A stretch of DNA of 64,000 nt, from assembly GCF_030867145.1 (NCBI RefSeq), contig NC_134414.1, positions 133,188,465 to 133,252,464 of the forward strand, written 5' to 3'. Both the position numbers and the translations under genes were made by a program. Below the pieces are notes generated by a model that did no database searches, had not been told where the DNA came from, and saw only the letters and a list, made by a program, of their open reading frames with translations. This document shows, one piece after another, positions 53,801 through 63,276 of this stretch. The DNA is from Opisthocomus hoazin. Its lineage: Eukaryota > Chordata > Aves > Opisthocomiformes > Opisthocomidae. Every line of letters starts with the position of its first letter. Position 1 is the first letter of the stretch.

Positions 53801-56800
53801 CTACTTTTTTCCTCCTGCTGACTAACTGGCAAGCTCCTTTCACAGTCCCTGATCACTCCACTGCCCGAGTACTGCTGCGGTAGGAGGAATTCCACAGTGA
53901 AGGGTCACTACCTGTTTTGATCTTGTAGATGAACTTGCAATTGCTGTGTCTCATGCTCTACTTTCTGGGCCCAAGTATAGTTTCTCCAAGCTTGCAGGGC
54001 CTTCAGTTGGCATTTCCAGTCAGCAAGAACTCTGGCTTTTCCCATTTTAATTCTATGCTCCAGAATGACTTTTAGCCAAGCAGAGAAATGTCGTTGCAAG
54101 CACTGTTTGGGAGAATATCAGAAAACCAATAAGCGAGATGTAGCCTATCACACAAATGTTGATCCTCTCCACTCCTCCCCTTATCTGAATTTCCTTTTTA
54201 AGATTCTTTTTAGAATCCTCACTTTCCACAATTACCTTGAGGGTAAAAAAAAAAACAACACAGAGCATGTGCAGGTCTTCTACAAAAAGCAGAAAGGGAC
54301 TAGAAAGATAAGATCATAGAGCTCTGTGCTTTTGAGTGAAACACATTTAGCTCACCACATGTAAAGGAATAAAATGGGTGAGGAACATAGAATTTCCAGA
54401 AACAGGAAAGACATTTCAAAATCTAGAAAATGTTTAAGACTCTACAGGTAAGAACACTTCTGTGGAGAACAGTTCACAAATATCTCCATGGACCACCTTG
54501 GGTTGTTTTTTTTTTAAACTTTGACAAAAATCAAGACACTTCCTAGTGTGAATTTATGACATGACCTAGGCTCACCCTTGTTTCAGTAGGAAGCCAAATC
54601 TTTCTCCTATTATGTAATTAGACTCACTGCCTCTGGGAGTGATATACGTTGTACAGAACAGCAATTTGCTATCTAATCTACCTCGTAATTCTAGCCCTGT
54701 CACTGCAGACACTGTTCATTTTGATCCTCCAAGTGGGTCAACTCATAGGACTCAGCTGTTCTCCTTTTGTCATAATGCCTTGTTTTAATTGCATTCCTCT
54801 CAGTCACTGAAATCTCCAAACGGAGACTTATGAAAAGGACAAAATGTCAATGCATTAGCTATTTCTTTCTGCTTCAGGAAAATAATCAAAGTGTCACTAT
54901 TGCTTAGCTCAGCTAAGCTGTGGCTTCTCACATTATGCCAGCACTAAATTGTTCTGTGGTTTCATTCAGGCTTATCTTCACAGCTTAGACTGTGCTGGAG
55001 CGAGGCTGTGTACTGCTAAGCAGTCGCCAAGCTCAAATCCAGCAGACATGCAGATGAAATGAGCCATGGGGAGCATCACCATAAAAGCCATGGGATTCTC
55101 CTACAGACAAAAATCTAGATGTAGATAAGTAGACATTAATGATGATGACTGCTCTTTTAATTAAAAACATGACGTAATAGATGGCATTCATACCTGAACT
55201 CAGGGAAATTTATTCCCTTCACTGAGACTACCCATATAAAATTATTCAGTACAAGGAGATCCCTCTTTGATTGCAAGTATCTGATACAACCAAATGTTTA
55301 ACCCATCTTATGTTTAACCAAATGTTTAACCCATCTGGCCGTGGTATCAGAATAATGAGGGTAAAAGAAATAGGTTCCTACTAACAAATACTAAAGTCTG
55401 CATGTTTGCCTCAAAACAGCTGTTGCAATATCACAGAATATTCTACTGCACCCAGTGGGAGCGGATGCTTGAGGAACCTGATACTGTGGATGTGCTGGCA
55501 TACTTCAGCTCTTGCAGACCCAGCTCAAAATTCATCCCAGTCCTCAGCACTTCTCTTTCCTCTCCCTGCTCCTGCACCAGGGTCTGCAAGGCAATCTTTA
55601 AAATATCTTCCCATATACACAGTAAGGGCTTCTCAGATCCTTTTGTGCCATTTCCCCCCTTTTACTTCCTTCCTCAAGGGAAAATAAATCTTGCTCCGCT
55701 GCCTCCTCTGTACATCTGCCTGTTTCTCAATTGCAGAAGCCTTTTTTGTTCACAACTGTCCTGAGAGCCAGATCTTTTCTACAATTCTAAGTGAAACTTC
55801 CCACTGAGTACACTTGAGGCACAGACATGCTGGGGGTGGAGGCTCAGGATTTCTGCTCCTAGTCTTACAAGACACTTTTTGCCCTGCTCTTCTACTTTCC
55901 TGGAGTAAGGAGGAGGGCTTGACAGAAGTAGAAACTTCTGATAACCAGGACTTTTTACTTCAGTTTTGCAAATGGTAGCTGAGGGCAGGAAGCTCAGAGT
56001 CTCACGTAAAGAAGGGTGATGCTCACTCTCTGCTTATTGGTGTGAATCCTGCGCAGCAGCTCCTGAGCCTTTCTCTGTTTCTCCTCTCCTTGCTCTTCTT
56101 TCTTCAGGACCGGGGGTGGTGACACAGTAATAGGTATCTCCTGAATTGACAGCTTCTGACTTTCTTCTTGTCTATTCCGCTCCCTGAAAAGTGAATAAAC
56201 ACACAGATCTAATGCAATGAGGAAAGTACTGCAGCACAGATTTCACTCTCTTTTTTGCCAACCTCTTCAGTTTAGAAAGTTGCTGATTATTTAACTCAGC
56301 CTTCTTAGAAAACTGCCTCTGTCATGGTTTGGGGTCCCAGAGATTAAACAGTCTGGAGCATTCCCAAAATACAGCAGGCAGAAGAAAATAGTAAGAGTTC
56401 AGTAAAGCACTTGCATGAGAAGATTTAGGATCTCAGGGCTGCCTAAGTAAATAAATGGCATCCCTACAAGTCACATCTCTGTGACAATCCAAGCTCAGCA
56501 GAAGCAAAAAATACGTCTCTGCAGAATTCTTAGCCAAGAATGCTCTTTATTCTCTCACAGCAGAAGTATCACAAGCGCTAGACTTTCAACATAGACTGTA
56601 CTAAGCAGGCTAGCGATTCATTCTTCGTGTATGTGTGTGTGTACTGGCTTTCATGCTGCATTAGATGCTAACAAGGCTGGATGTGGCCAGAGTTGATGGA
56701 GGGAACAGACACACTGCAGACACACTCCTACTTTGTGACTCAGCATACATAGTGGTAATGGCTGACGGGAGGCTAACAGCATGTTCAGCCCATCCTCCCA

Positions 56801-59800
56801 CTAATGATAAACTCTGCCAATGAAGTTGGTAACAAAGGAATAGAAGGTTTTGGGAGAGATTAAAGACAGGAATAGCACGTTTCCTTTGGGACCACCAATC
56901 CTCTTACATTTAGCAAAAGGAGGCGACAAGAGAAGTGCTCTTCATACGGATCTTTCCATGCCCCCCTCTCCCTCTTACGTTCTCCATGCTTCTGCGATAG
57001 TATGCCTCTTCTCAGCCATTTCCTTTCGCAGCTTTACCATTTCCCTCTGGATCTCCTCCTCCTCCTTCTTGGCCTTCAATGCCTTCCTTCTGTCCTCCTC
57101 CTGTGCTCGGAGCCTGGCCTCAGATAGAACTGATTTCTTCATGGACTTTTCTTGTCTCTGAAGTTCTAATGCCTTCTGACGCCTCATTCGGTTTTCTTTC
57201 ACCTGGGAAGGAGGAAATCGGCAAAAGTCAAAGCAGGTGCCAAAGGCTGAAGAATTTGAGGTTCCGTGCACACTGACAGGGTGGGTCACAATCCACCTTT
57301 CACATCAAGCAAGCAACCCTATCCATACCTGGCACTGACTGGACTGGTTCTGCTCTTAGACCAGAAAAAAACTGGATTCAAGAGTGGGGTTAAACCAGTA
57401 TTATTTGATGGAAGCAAACTCAGAACTGACTGCCATGGTGGCTTTTTCTGTCAGTCTTCAGAAAGGAGAAGAACCTGAACACATGTAGTATAAGTTGACT
57501 GTGCAAGCTACCGTGAATGGCTAACGTGTACGCAGAAATGCAGTAATGTTTCAGCTAAACTGTGGAAGAGTATCCTCAGGTATTTGCCTTCAAGTCAGAG
57601 ATTATTGCAGGCTGGGGAAGAATACTGGGGGAGTATCACTGAGCATTTACTCTAATCCTATAGTCCTCCATCTTATTCCTTTTAACTGTGGTGCCTTGCC
57701 TCCTCACCTGCTTGTGTCTGAGCTCCATGATTATTCGTGGATCTGCCAGTTTTTGTTTTTCCTTCATGTCTTGAAGTCTAAGGTTTTCCACTATCCCACA
57801 GTTCACAGCTTCGCTCTGCAAAAGATGCTGTAGGTATTCTTGGACAGAAGAACTTTCCAGTTCATTTTCCAGATAGCTGCACAAGTCTGAAATTAGGAAT
57901 TTAGATTATCTCAGGCTAGTCTGAAATGAATAAACCCCTCTGTCTCAGATCACAAAGCCTAATGTAATTAAAGGGATCACTTTCCCAGACTGTGAATGTA
58001 TTTCTGATGAAAGCAGACACACTGGCTGCACTCCATTTATCCCCAAAGAGTCTTAATCAGTCTCCCATTGAACATGCTAGAGCAGTAACAACATCTTGTC
58101 CATTTTTCACTACTTTGCCTCTGAGCATCTCAAACGGCTGTATGCATTTGACAGGCCTCACAAATACCCATACACAAAAGAAATAAAATTTCTCTTTTAC
58201 AATGGGAGACATCAAATGTTTATGAGGTGCATTTGTGCAGCCCTACAGGAAGCTGCTGTAAAAGCTGGGGGAGTAAAATCATCACCTCTACACTTGTTTC
58301 TACTGAGCCCACTATCCTGGCCTCAAAGCAAGTTTTACTTCTCAGTCTGACAAGCCACAAGGCCTGACTCGCTTCCCCAGCACACCCTCAGAAAGGAAGC
58401 CAGGAACTGCTTTGTTGTGCTCTCACCATCAAACCGCTCACACTTCAGAGGGGCTGCAGAAGGCTTTTCCAGGAGGACAGAGTCAACTTCCTCTTCTCCA
58501 TCTCTCATCAGCTCCAGTTGCAGTTTGGACTTCATCCAGTTACTGAGCAGCTCTTGGGCTATCATGGGGAAAGAGACTGATGACTTCACTTGCTTAAAAA
58601 ATATATGGGTAAGTGTAAACTAGCAAGACTCTGTCTCTGGGATAGTCATATCACATGCTGGGAAGGCTGTCTAAAATGACTGAAAGCTGAGCTGCAACAG
58701 AAAATGGAATAAGGCTAATAGCTCTGTTCTCATCTTCTTGATCTATAAAAGAACAGGAAGAGAAGGTGGAAGACTTCTTCCCTGCCACATACATCACAAA
58801 CGAATTCTTCTCCACTCCATTTATCCTACAAGATTCTGTGGACGTTTAGATCACTCACGTGATCGTAACAGCATTTATCAAGGAGATGGAATTCAGATGA
58901 GGTAATTCATAACTCAGATAGCTTTCATATATTTTACCACTGCACTTGCAGACACTTAGATATTTTCCACATGTACAGCCAAGGTCATCACATGTTAAAT
59001 ACAAAAAGAACCACTGTTTGGACAAGTGTTTGCTTCATGTGTACAGGTTAACCTTTGCAAGTACCACAGCTCCAGGAACAAGTGGTGAGTCTGGATTACA
59101 AATCCATCAGGTGGCAAGCTTCACCAGGGACAACCTATACTCAGAATTAAGACTGCAACTACAGGAGTGCACCCATGATGTATTTGGTACTCGTCAGTGA
59201 GCTCAAATGCCTAATGAACAACTGGGTATAGACTCCTTTTGTGGACTTTATTTGCATCTCCGCCCTTCTGTGGAAGAAGGCAAAAATTCCTTTTTCAGAG
59301 TTCCTACTCAAAAGCAAGGACTGCTAACGTGGCTGCTGCCTCATCAAACCACCTGGCCTCGCTGCACGGGTGGCCAAGCTGTCCTGAAGCAGAGCGCAGG
59401 GCTGTAGACTACAAGGCATGAGGAGCAGCTCCACAAGAAGCTGAGCCATCCATGCGGTGAGGATGGGCAAAGAGCAGGATCTCAGCAGCCACTGCAGTGC
59501 AGGTCATCCCCTGTAAAGGCACACAGCCGCTAGCCAGGAGGAAGCAGCTGCTCCAAATCTCTAGTTCTAACACAAATGAACATGCTCCCATCGAGTCCTG
59601 GTATTTTTAAGACAATAAAGCCCTTTTAATATTTCCTTAAAGGGAGGGGGAGCTTGAATGAAACATAAATCTAATGTTTACTGTCCTTCTAATCACTTTT
59701 GTTCTCTTTTATAATCTCTCAGGCCAGCTCAGGAACAAGGAAACATATCTGACGACAGAAAGAAGAGAGAAAAACAACTTATCACTTGGGGAAGGGTTAC

Positions 59801-62800
59801 TTTTTAAACTGGGAAATGCAAGCTCCTTGTAACTGGAGTAAAAGAGTCTTTGTGCTTATTTTATCAATACCTTTCTTTGCAAAGTGGACTATGTGTAGTT
59901 AATACCATTAAGTATTCTAATAATGGATTCCAGATAAAAGGCTTTCAGCTGAGCTAGGAATAATCCTGAGGGACTGGTAGCTATAAAAAGGAAAACACTA
60001 CCAGAGAAGGGCAAACAAAAATAATAAAGGAACATGATGAAAGCAACTTTTCCACATATTGCAAAGACAGCTCCTTTTGAGCCACTATGCTATATAATGC
60101 ATTCAGACAGTGCACTGTAAGCAGATAGGTGTATTCTGTGCTATTAGTTGAACCCTTCATGATTACGAGCGAAAAAGCTGCCTTCCTGTATTGAAGTGGA
60201 TGCTCCGGAGACATGTCTTCATTCCACTCTGTAAGGCTCACTTTTGACTCTTAAAAGAAAGGTTAACTCAGTTTTTACAATGTCTTCTATCAGCTTTTTA
60301 CACTGCAGGTGTACTTCTAGCACTGATGGGAGGTAATTTCCCTCTTGTTTTTGTTTTTTAAATGTACCACAGTTTTATGTCAAGTTTCAGTAAGCACTTG
60401 GGGCTGCAGGCATTACAAAGGGACTACTTAGCTAATTAGTGATGAAAATTTTGCATGGGAATCAAAGCAAACCCACACAATTATTCATAGATGTGAAAGT
60501 TGCACAAAGCAAATCCATTTTCACATCTGACCTACTACCAGAATATGTCAGGTAATTTCATCTGGTTTCCTATAGCCCACTTGTATTTGACCATACAGTG
60601 TGTCTTCAAGGACAGTGTTCGTCGTCGTCTTGACCTGAAATCTTCAGGAGACGGAGAGTTTATCCTTCCCCTAGGTATGCTAATCAGGACCTACCTTGAA
60701 CTCCAGCAACTGATTCTTCTTATGCCTTTCTCCATTAGCTAAAAGGCATCTTACTGTGAACTGCTTCTTTTGGTCTCAAGCTTTGCGAGAGCCTGTTCAG
60801 ACCAGAACCACAATACTGGATCAAGAAGAGTTAATATTAGGCAGTCTGTGGCAAGCAGCATTTCAGCTCACCTTCCTCACAGGCCTCATCACGATCTTGC
60901 AGCTGTTCCATGGTTTCCAAACTCATCACAGGACCACAAGACCCCTGTGGGTACCTTGAATGTTGAAGTGAAAAAGCTTTGGAGATAGCATACTCAGAGG
61001 CTTGCTCCACTCTCTTTAAATTAAAGAAAGGAAAACATTTCTAAGGATTGCTGGACATAAAATTTAAACTTCCTGTATCCAAGTTTCTCCTCCAGAGAGG
61101 GCAAACATCAGTGGGAATGTAACACAAGACAGCACGGCTGTTATAAGAAACAGATTTCTTTTGAAACACATTTCTCCAACTGCTATTGATTGACTGAAGA
61201 AATTGGACTTAGAAATTATTAAGTAATATGCATTCATTTGGCAATTAGTGCCAATCACAGTGATTGGAGAACACGTTGGGAGAATGCAAACACATAGTCC
61301 CTGGGGGCTGAATGGAGACTTCCCGGGTTAAGTCCCCAGCAGCCACCAACTATGAAAGCTGGTATCAGCATCTTGTGCTAACCAGGCCGGCCACTGTGTG
61401 AATAACTCTGAGTGATCTTCTGTCCCATATTCATCTCTCTGAGACGTAATGGTCCTGATGTGTCACTGCAGTTTCACATGTAACACCGCTACGCCAGACA
61501 GCCCGCATTCCTGCGGAACTTCTTCCCTTTGCAGAGAGGTCTAGGAGGCTGCACAAGGAGGCAGCCACATGCCCCACGTGCCCGAAGAAGCAGGGTGACA
61601 GCACGGGGCTACCCAAGTAAGTCACACCAAAGGAACTTCACCACAGAATTCAGTTGCCTTGACCTTAAGTGGTTGTAGATGCAGGAGAAGGTGCTTTGGG
61701 GTAAATCTCATCTATCGCTGACACAAACATGCATCCTGCAGCACTGTGTAAGCCTCTCCTGTTGCCGACATGTACACACGGCCCCCGGCACTGCTCAGCG
61801 GCACGTTTCGTCTGTGACCCACGCAGGACAGCGGGGTGCCTTACTCCTGAGCGAGTTATTGTGCCATTACTTCACCTTGATCCAGTGCCCCAAGCTATCA
61901 GGAGTCAAACTTCGGCTAGAAATAAGCTAAACGAAACAGTGCTTCAGCCACTCGTCTCTTTTTTCGAACCGCAGTTTAACACCGCCAAGCTTGGTGCCAC
62001 TCACCCCAGTGCAGCGCAGACCTCACAGAATCACAGAATGGTAGGGGTTGGAAGGGACCTCTGTGGGTCATCTAGTCCAACCCCGCTGCCGAAGCAGGGT
62101 CACCTACAGCAGACTGCACAGGACCGCATCCAGGAGGGTCTTGAATTTCATCTCCAGAGGAGAATCCACAACCTCCCTGGGCAGCCTGTTCCAGTGCTCC
62201 GTCACCCTCAGAGGGAAGAAGTTCTTCCTCATGTTCAGCTGGAACTTCCTGTGCTTCAGTTTGTGCCCATTGCCCCTTGTCCTGTCACTGGGCACCACTG
62301 AAAAGAGCCTGGCCTCACCCTCCTGACACCCACCCTGCAGATATTTATAAGCATTTATAAGGTCCCCTTGCAGCCTTCTCTTCTTCAGGCTGAACAAGCC
62401 CAGCTCCCTCAGCCTCTCCTCATAGGAGAGATGCTCCAGTCCCCTCACCATCCTCGTAGCCCTCCGCTGGACTCTCTCCAGTAGCTCTTTATCTTTCTTG
62501 AACTGGGGAGCCCAGAACTGGACACAGTACTCCAGATGAGGCCTCACTGGGGCAGAATAGAGACCTCCCAGCCGCTGGCAAACCACGCGGCCATTGCTGC
62601 AGCCCTCCCGCAGACCTAGGGCAGCCCCCGGCCTTACCCCTGCCCCCGACCAGGCTCCTAAAAGCAGGGTTGGTCCCCCGGGGCCGCCTCACGCAGGGCC
62701 CGCAGCCCGCCCCACCCGGCGGCCGTTGGGGCGTGGCGGCCCCCCCTCCCCGCCGAGGGGGCGCGCCTTGATTGGACAGCGCAGTGCAGGGCGCCCCCTA

Positions 62801-62974
62801 GCGCTCTCTGCGCCGCCCCCGCGGTCCCCCGGGCCCCGTTACCTTCGGCCCGGCCCCGGCGACGCGGCGCCGCCAGCGGTACAGCTGGGGCCGGTGCCGC
62901 GGGAAGGCCGCGGCCACGCCAGGCGCCCTCTCGACCTGGCCCGCGGCCCACCGCGCCGGGAGCGGCTTCGCCAT
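41705..62974 (-). CDS. CCDC191: CCDC191 (KIAA1407), coiled-coil protein with Sfi1-like Trp motifs, complete coding region
   Basis: Seventeen exons joined in descending order give an unbroken 940-codon frame plus TAA: 62974-62843, 61926-61876, 61013-60872, 58588-58427, 57886-57708, 57202-56979, 56183-56027, 54102-53912, 53191-52942, 51608-51139, 50621-50527, 48951-48869, 47517-47416, 46257-46114, 44921-44769, 44394-44240 and 41837-41705. The human protein is about 936 residues by memory. The N terminus has [12 protein letters not shown]. The middle and C-terminal parts are highly charged coiled coil (for example [38 protein letters not shown]). Between the helices are repeated aromatic/Trp motifs like those of Sfi1 (FSAWLK, LQAWRNY, FLAWQHW, LTTWHQH, FRNWLK, FWAWFD, FKAWRRY). 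The cellular role is poorly known. The Trp motifs suggest a centriolar or centrin-linked structural protein, which is inference. It is divergent with QTRT2 from a shared CpG island and convergent with ZDHHC23. Confidence 0.95.
41838..44239 (-). other. CCDC191 last intron, with CR1 insertion
   Basis: Intron of 2.4 kb between exons 16 and 17. Its middle is occupied by the CR1 copy at about 42,480-43,385. The flanks are unremarkable. Confidence 0.8.
42480..43385 (-). mobile_element. CR1 LINE, 5'-truncated, young copy with reverse-transcriptase C-terminal frame
   Basis: The 3' end (tggtagaggttggaagggac, gtcatctagtccaacc) lies at low coordinates, so the element is in minus orientation, sense with CCDC191. 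A frame open for about 185 codons encodes the CR1 reverse-transcriptase C-terminal part, including the FADDT catalytic motif (about 43,349-43,363), [20 protein letters not shown] and [20 protein letters not shown], and then stops after LKKRRL. Homology fades upstream of the [10 protein letters not shown] segment, so the copy is 5'-truncated as usual for CR1. It is very similar to the copy at 62 kb. Confidence 0.93.
44240..44394 (-). CDS. CCDC191: CCDC191 coding exon 16 (Trp motif)
   Basis: The acceptor is ccttcccctag and the donor is AA|gtaagt (phase 0 in, 2 out). It encodes [19 protein letters not shown], then [19 protein letters not shown] and [13 protein letters not shown], with W871 and W873 in the next repeat. 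Confidence 0.92.
44769..44921 (-). CDS. CCDC191: CCDC191 coding exon 15 (Trp motifs)
   Basis: The acceptor is gtcttgactcag and the donor is AAG|gtttgc (phase 0 at both ends). It encodes [20 protein letters not shown] and later [17 protein letters not shown]812 and W843 lie in successive Sfi1-like helices about 31 residues apart. Confidence 0.93.
44922..46113 (-). other. CCDC191 intron 14
   Basis: Intron of 1.2 kb. No exon or named repeat is recognised in it. Confidence 0.75.
46114..46257 (-). CDS. CCDC191: CCDC191 coding exon 14
   Basis: The acceptor is tttgtattgtag and the donor is GTG|gtaagt (phase 0 at both ends). It encodes [19 protein letters not shown], then [20 protein letters not shown] and REQAKENLV. 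The PWKRL segment carries W782. Confidence 0.93.
46258..47415 (-). other. CCDC191 intron 13
   Basis: Intron of 1.2 kb. No exon or named repeat is recognised in it. Confidence 0.75.
47416..47517 (-). CDS. CCDC191: CCDC191 coding exon 13 (coiled coil)
   Basis: The acceptor is ttctccatttcaag and the donor is CTG|gtgact (phase 0 at both ends). It encodes [20 protein letters not shown] and [14 protein letters not shown]. The donor is weak for this gene, but it keeps phase into [14 protein letters not shown]. Confidence 0.87.
47518..48868 (-). other. CCDC191 intron 12
   Basis: Intron of 1.35 kb. The plus strand has an open stretch of 140 codons at 48,413-48,835 without a family match. Nothing else is recognised. 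Confidence 0.7.
48869..48951 (-). CDS. CCDC191: CCDC191 coding exon 12 (coiled coil)
   Basis: The acceptor is cgtttctgtag and the donor is CTG|gtaagg (phase 1 in, 0 out). It encodes [19 protein letters not shown] and QQREEEKL, a highly charged helix. Confidence 0.92.
48952..50526 (-). other. CCDC191 intron 11
   Basis: Intron of 1.6 kb. No exon or named repeat is recognised in it. Confidence 0.75.
50527..50621 (-). CDS. CCDC191: CCDC191 coding exon 11
   Basis: The acceptor is ttactcttccctttcatag and the donor is AAAG|gtattg (phase 2 in, 1 out). It encodes [20 protein letters not shown] and [11 protein letters not shown], joining into [12 protein letters not shown]. Exons 10 and 12 cannot be joined directly because their phases differ, and this exon supplies exactly the missing phase. 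Confidence 0.83.
51139..51608 (-). CDS. CCDC191: CCDC191 coding exon 10 (largest exon)
   Basis: The acceptor is tttttttttcctgccag and the donor is AT|gtaagg (phase 0 in, 2 out), 470 nt. It encodes a less-ordered [18 protein letters not shown] region and then a Gln-rich coiled coil ([39 protein letters not shown]). The frame hits a stop 2 nt into the intron, so the donor call is well bounded. Confidence 0.92.
51609..52941 (-). other. CCDC191 intron 9
   Basis: Intron of 1.3 kb. The plus strand is open for about 180 codons at 51,605-52,144, opposite the intron. I see no known domain in it and its first codon is not ATG. Confidence 0.7.
52942..53191 (-). CDS. CCDC191: CCDC191 coding exon 9 (Trp motif, coiled coil)
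   Basis: The acceptor is ctttctcattcag and the donor is AAG|gtaaat (phase 2 in, 0 out). It encodes [20 protein letters not shown] then [20 protein letters not shown], with W434 and W437, followed by a charged helix. Confidence 0.94.
53912..54102 (-). CDS. CCDC191: CCDC191 coding exon 8 (Trp motifs)
   Basis: The acceptor is ttctcccaaacag and the donor is AG|gtagtg (phase 0 in, 2 out). It encodes [19 protein letters not shown] and then [19 protein letters not shown]. Tryptophans W358, W378 and W388 sit in helix-forming F.AW or L.AW settings like Sfi1 repeats. Confidence 0.94.
54103..56026 (-). other. CCDC191 intron 7
   Basis: Intron of 1.9 kb, AT-rich, containing a 28-bp tandem duplication near 55,288-55,336. 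No exon or named repeat is recognised in it. Confidence 0.75.
55288..55336. repeat. 28-bp-period tandem duplication
   Basis: AACCAAATGTTTAACCCATC(T) occurs at 55,288 and again at 55,316 without a mismatch, separated by TATGTTT, so one 28-bp unit has been duplicated almost completely. Confidence 0.85.
56027..56183 (-). CDS. CCDC191: CCDC191 coding exon 7
   Basis: The acceptor is ttcacttttcag and the donor is AGA|gtgagc (phase 2 in, 0 out). It encodes [20 protein letters not shown], a PPP segment, then the helix [18 protein letters not shown]. The product is only 52 codons. Confidence 0.9.
56184..56978 (-). other. CCDC191 intron 6
   Basis: Intron of 0.8 kb with a short (TG)n stretch near 56,630. 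Nothing else is recognised. Confidence 0.75.
56979..57202 (-). CDS. CCDC191: CCDC191 coding exon 6 (coiled coil)
   Basis: The acceptor is cctcccag and the donor is AC|gtaaga (phase 0 in, 2 out). It encodes an almost uninterrupted charged helix: [58 protein letters not shown]. Confidence 0.94.
57708..57886 (-). CDS. CCDC191: CCDC191 coding exon 5
   Basis: The acceptor is tcctaatttcag and the donor is CAG|gtgagg (phase 1 in, 0 out). It encodes [19 protein letters not shown], then [19 protein letters not shown] and a basic stretch ending IIMELRHKQ, which flows into the VKENRMRRQ coiled coil of the next exon. Confidence 0.93.
58427..58588 (-). CDS. CCDC191: CCDC191 coding exon 4
   Basis: The acceptor is atattttttaagcaag and the donor is GATG|gtgaga (phase 1 in, 1 out). 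It encodes [20 protein letters not shown] and later [20 protein letters not shown]. An alternative acceptor 5 nt upstream is excluded by phase with exon 3. Confidence 0.88.
58589..60871 (-). other. CCDC191 intron 3
   Basis: Intron of 2.3 kb. An open stretch on the minus strand at about 59,981-60,241 has an acceptor-like start but no GT donor in a usable phase, so it is not called. No named repeat is seen. Confidence 0.75.
60872..61013 (-). CDS. CCDC191: CCDC191 coding exon 3
   Basis: The acceptor is ctttctttaatttaaag and the donor is GAAG|gtgagc (phase 0 in, 1 out). It encodes [19 protein letters not shown] and later [17 protein letters not shown]. The product is below 60 codons and easy to miss in ORF scans. 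Confidence 0.85.
61014..61875 (-). other. CCDC191 intron 2
   Basis: Intron of 0.86 kb. No additional exon or repeat is recognised in it. Confidence 0.7.
61876..61926 (-). CDS. CCDC191: CCDC191 coding exon 2 (short)
   Basis: This is a 17-codon exon (acceptor gtttcgtttag, donor AAG|gtgaag, phase 0 at both ends) encoding [17 protein letters not shown]. It joins in frame to [15 protein letters not shown], giving a HWIKRVE..SE motif like the human HSW.TRVE..SE region. The acceptor is mediocre, with an alternative AG 12 nt further in that would break phase. Confidence 0.7.
61927..62842 (-). other. CCDC191 intron 1, with CR1 insertion
   Basis: Intron of 0.9 kb, more than half of it the CR1 copy at about 62,026-62,568. 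The part next to exon 1 is CpG-island sequence. Confidence 0.75.
62026..62568 (-). mobile_element. CR1 LINE, strongly 5'-truncated, young copy
   Basis: It has the same subfamily and orientation as the 42-43 kb element, with near-identical 3' sequence (gggttggaagggacctctgt, cagcctgttccagtgctccg). About 155 codons of the reverse-transcriptase C terminus remain open ([20 protein letters not shown] through [20 protein letters not shown]). The RT catalytic motif is missing because the 5' break is further in. A local change near 62,143 (tttcatctccagagg) distinguishes it from the other copy. It stops about 275 bp before CCDC191 exon 1. Confidence 0.93.
62843..62974 (-). CDS. CCDC191: CCDC191 coding exon 1
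   Basis: It runs from ATG (62,974-62,972) to AAG|gtaacg (phase 0 out), 44 codons. It encodes [19 protein letters not shown] and later [18 protein letters not shown]. The LYRW.RRV segment is what I recall for the human N terminus. The frame is open further upstream, but this is the only ATG with that match close to the exon end. Confidence 0.88.
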
Positions 62975-63079
62975 GGCGACGCCCCCCTCGCTCCCGCTCC
63001 TCGGCGGGCGGCGGCAAGGAGGCACCTCCCCGGCGGCGCGCGCTGATGACGCGGCGTGAGGGCAGGGGGGAGCGGGGAG

Positions 63080-63276
63080 ATGAAGGTGAGGCTGTGCGGG
63101 GCGGGCGGCGCGCGGCTGGGGACGCTGGCGGGGCTGGGCCGCAGCGGGGCCGCCGCCCTGGCGCTGCCCGGCTGCCTGCTCTACACGCGCACCGGCTCGG
63201 CGCCCCACCTCACCCACGACACCCTGCAGGCCGTCCGCGGCGTCCCCGCCGTGGCCCAGCTCCCGCTGCCCGCCCT
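63080..63276 (+). CDS. QTRT2: QTRT2 coding exon 1
   Basis: It runs from the ATG to CT|gtgagt, 65 codons plus 2 nt (phase 2 out). The exon is extremely GC-rich, being part of the CpG island. The first 29 residues are Gly/Ala/Leu-rich and the family signature follows. Confidence 0.94.

Noticed and set aside
59981-60241. Minus-strand frame with an acceptor-like start considered as a CCDC191 exon
   Set aside because: There is no GT donor in a compatible phase, and exons 3 and 4 already join perfectly in phase.
61064-61258. Minus-strand ETWIQ segment considered as CCDC191 exon 2
   Set aside because: It would need a 50-60 nt intron with a poor donor before RVEQASEY. The 61,876-61,926 exon fits phase and motif better.
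61729-62301. 190-codon plus-strand frame
   Set aside because: Its second half is the antisense of the CR1 copy, which gives the same product at 42,494-42,757.
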